NCBI RefSeq assembly: GCF_016593255.1
Contig: NZ_AP023212.1
Coordinates: 856,001-920,000, forward strand
Length of the DNA stretch: 64,000 nt
Source of the DNA: Hydrogenimonas urashimensis
GTDB taxonomy: Bacteria; Campylobacterota; Campylobacteria; Campylobacterales; Hydrogenimonadaceae
Direction: 5' to 3'
This document shows positions 62,811-64,000 of the stretch, piece after piece (the first letter of the stretch is position 1; the number at the start of each line of letters is the position of its first letter). The notes below the pieces were generated by a model. That model saw only the letters and a list, made by a program, of their open reading frames with translations. It made no database searches and was not told the DNA's origin. Made by a program: the position numbers and the translations under genes.

Positions 62811-63198
62811 TCCGAATGAAACCTGCCCCTGCGGATCGGGAAAAACCTACGAAGCGTGCTGCAGAAGATACCTGCAAAAGGGTCTGCAGGCACCGACCGC
62901 CGAAGCGCTCTTGCGTTCCCGCTACACCGCCTATGTCAGGGGCGATCTCGACTATCTTGTCGATACCGATTTCCACGAAGTCGACAAAGAAGCGACAGAA
63001 GCTTGGATGCGGAGCACACGCTTTTACAAACTCGAAATTCTGAAAATCTACAAAGGCAAACCTCTGGACAGAAAAGGCCGCATCGAGTTCAAAGCCTATT
63101 TTACGGAAAACGGAGAAAAGAGAGTCCACCATGAACTCTCCGATTTCGAAAAACACAAGGGACGATGGTACTACAGCGGCGGCCTGGCGGCGGAGTGA
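62800..63198 (+). CDS. YchJ/SEC-C family protein
   Basis: A 132-residue protein starting at ATG 62800 with AGGAG upstream. The SEC-C zinc motif is CPCGSGKTYEACC (about 9-21), followed by the YchJ domain (AEALLRSRYTAYVRGDLDYL). Function uncertain; the motif binds zinc and often mediates protein interaction. Confidence 0.88.
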   Translation: MPDNPNETCPCGSGKTYEACCRRYLQKGLQAPTAEALLRSRYTAYVRGDLDYLVDTDFHEVDKEATEAWMRSTRFYKLEILKIYKGKPLDRKGRIEFKAYFTENGEKRVHHELSDFEKHKGRWYYSGGLAAE

Positions 63199-63206
63199 GC
63201 TCCGCC
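63189..63206. terminator. Bidirectional hairpin
   Basis: GGCGGAG-TGAG-CTCCGCC, a 7-bp stem at the convergent stops of the YchJ-like and hemoglobin genes. Confidence 0.55.
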
Positions 63207-63210
63207 AACA

Positions 63211-63693
63211 TCACACCTTCGCCAGGTCATCGAACGCCCTGGCGTTTCTGGGGCGGTTGATTAGAAGCTTCGAATAGGTGTCCAGAAAGCGGAAATAGGA
63301 CTCCACGATTTTTGGCTCCACATTCTTTGCGTGGATTTCGAGCACCTCCCTCCAGGTTCCCAGCCATTCGGTCCGATGTTTTTCGTTGATACTGAAGGGT
63401 TTGTGCATTTTGACCTGGTCGACATGTCCCAACTCTTCACTGTAACGCTTTGGTCCACCCGCGATTTCGGCGAAATATTTGCCATTGTGCCTCTTGATCT
63501 TTTCGATCTCCTCATCGTCCTGCGGGAAAAAGAAGGCGATATCACTCTCGACAATCCGATCGTAAAATTCTCCGATCATTTTTTTAAAACCTTCCTCCCC
63601 GCCGACAGCCTCGTAAAATCGGGGATCGGGCAGCGAAATCTCCTCCTCTTTCGGAACGTTGTCCGGATCGTAGGAGGTAATGACAAGATTCAT
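63211..63693 (-). CDS. Truncated hemoglobin
   Basis: A 160-residue globin. The proximal region is HVDQVKMHKPFSINEKHRTEWL. Group II-like features are the FAEIAGGPKRYSE segment and the conserved Trp. Likely role in NO or O2 handling. ATG 63693 has AAGGAG upstream. Confidence 0.85.
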   Translation of the reverse strand: MNLVITSYDPDNVPKEEEISLPDPRFYEAVGGEEGFKKMIGEFYDRIVESDIAFFFPQDDEEIEKIKRHNGKYFAEIAGGPKRYSEELGHVDQVKMHKPFSINEKHRTEWLGTWREVLEIHAKNVEPKIVESYFRFLDTYSKLLINRPRNARAFDDLAKV

Positions 63694-63782
63694 CCGCACT
63701 CCTTTTGGGATTTTGCAAACTTTACCATACTCCAAACGGAATTTCGATAAATTTATACCGAAAAATATTCAAAAAACGGAAT

Positions 63783-64000
63783 ATGATGAAATTTGTAATA
63801 CTCGATACCGAAACGACGGGAGCCGAAGAGAAAGACCGCATCTGCCAGATCGCCTACATCGTCGCGTCCCCTCAGCTTGTGGGCACCACAATCGAGGAAG
63901 TGCACGAAGATTTGTGCAAACCGCCGGTTGAAATCGGTTTCGGTGCGATGGCGGTGCACCATATCACCAATGAAACCGTCGCGAAAAAACCGCCCTGCGT
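63783..64000 (+). CDS. DnaQ-like 3'-5' exonuclease (partial)
   Basis: The first 72 codons are present. MMKFVILDTETTGAEEKDRI carries the DxE exonuclease I motif (DTETTG). The C-terminus is beyond the window. Probably a proofreading-type or RNase T-like exonuclease. Confidence 0.85.
   Translation, partial: MMKFVILDTETTGAEEKDRICQIAYIVASPQLVGTTIEEVHEDLCKPPVEIGFGAMAVHHITNETVAKKPPC

Overview
The window looks like a chromosomal segment of a Campylobacterota (epsilonproteobacterial) chemolithotroph, perhaps a vent-type lineage such as Hydrogenimonas, Sulfurovum or Nitratifractor. This is an inference from the gene content: a short glutamate 5-kinase without a PUA domain next to obgE, a copper-site-altered NO reductase, PerR with rubrerythrin and ferritin, NosL/TauE-type copper genes, and many 4-bp gene overlaps. 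The backbone is GC-richer than the AT-rich patches at 45.3-45.5, 51.5-52.7 and 57.4-57.6 kb. No database search was possible; family calls rest on motifs read from the sequence.

Layout. 0-1.2 kb: a cysteine-less arsenate-reductase-like fragment and a ferritin-VIT1 fusion. 1.2-14.2 kb (minus): a complete Lap biofilm system, with TolC-type outer membrane protein, LapB ABC transporter, LapC adaptor, a LuxR-type regulator, a 1.6-kDa-residue-class adhesin (1593 aa), LapG protease and LapD c-di-GMP receptor. 14.5-17.2 kb (minus): an arsR operon with a near-perfect ArsR operator and a collapsed arsB. 18.4-22.5 kb: a heme-copper NO-reductase-like operon. 22.8-33.5 kb: an ion transporter, a TetR-controlled RND/CDF metal efflux operon, a Spy-like protein, and NosL/TauE copper genes. 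33.6-38.2 kb: di-heme peroxidase, rubrerythrin, ferritin-like protein, PerR and a diguanylate cyclase. 38.5-42.2 kb: groESL and an AsmA-like protein, followed by tRNA-Met.

42.3-58.2 kb is a 15.8-kb integrated island. It is bounded by a perfect 29-bp direct repeat, one copy being the 3' end of tRNA-Met. It encodes a tyrosine integrase, dUTPase-like protein, a phage-type replication protein whose gene carries iterons and an AT-rich stretch (a lambda-like origin), a CI-type repressor, cargo genes, and a terminase small subunit. No terminase large subunit, capsid, tail or lysis gene is visible, which resembles a phage satellite (PICI-like). Upstream of terS lie three tandem, promoter-driven structured RNA candidates; two are homologous with covarying stems. 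Next to them are a small BECR-nuclease-like gene and a three-gene restriction-modification cassette (GIY-YIG-helicase plus two methylase proteins) that sits between two halves of an IS30-type transposase scar.

58.2-64 kb returns to the chromosome: proB, obgE, rpmA, rplU, ridA, an AEC transporter, small proteins, a SEC-C protein, a truncated hemoglobin and the start of a DnaQ-like exonuclease. The most novel candidates are the ncRNA cluster with its satellite context, the in-gene origin, and the duplicated repressor tail that brackets a cargo module.
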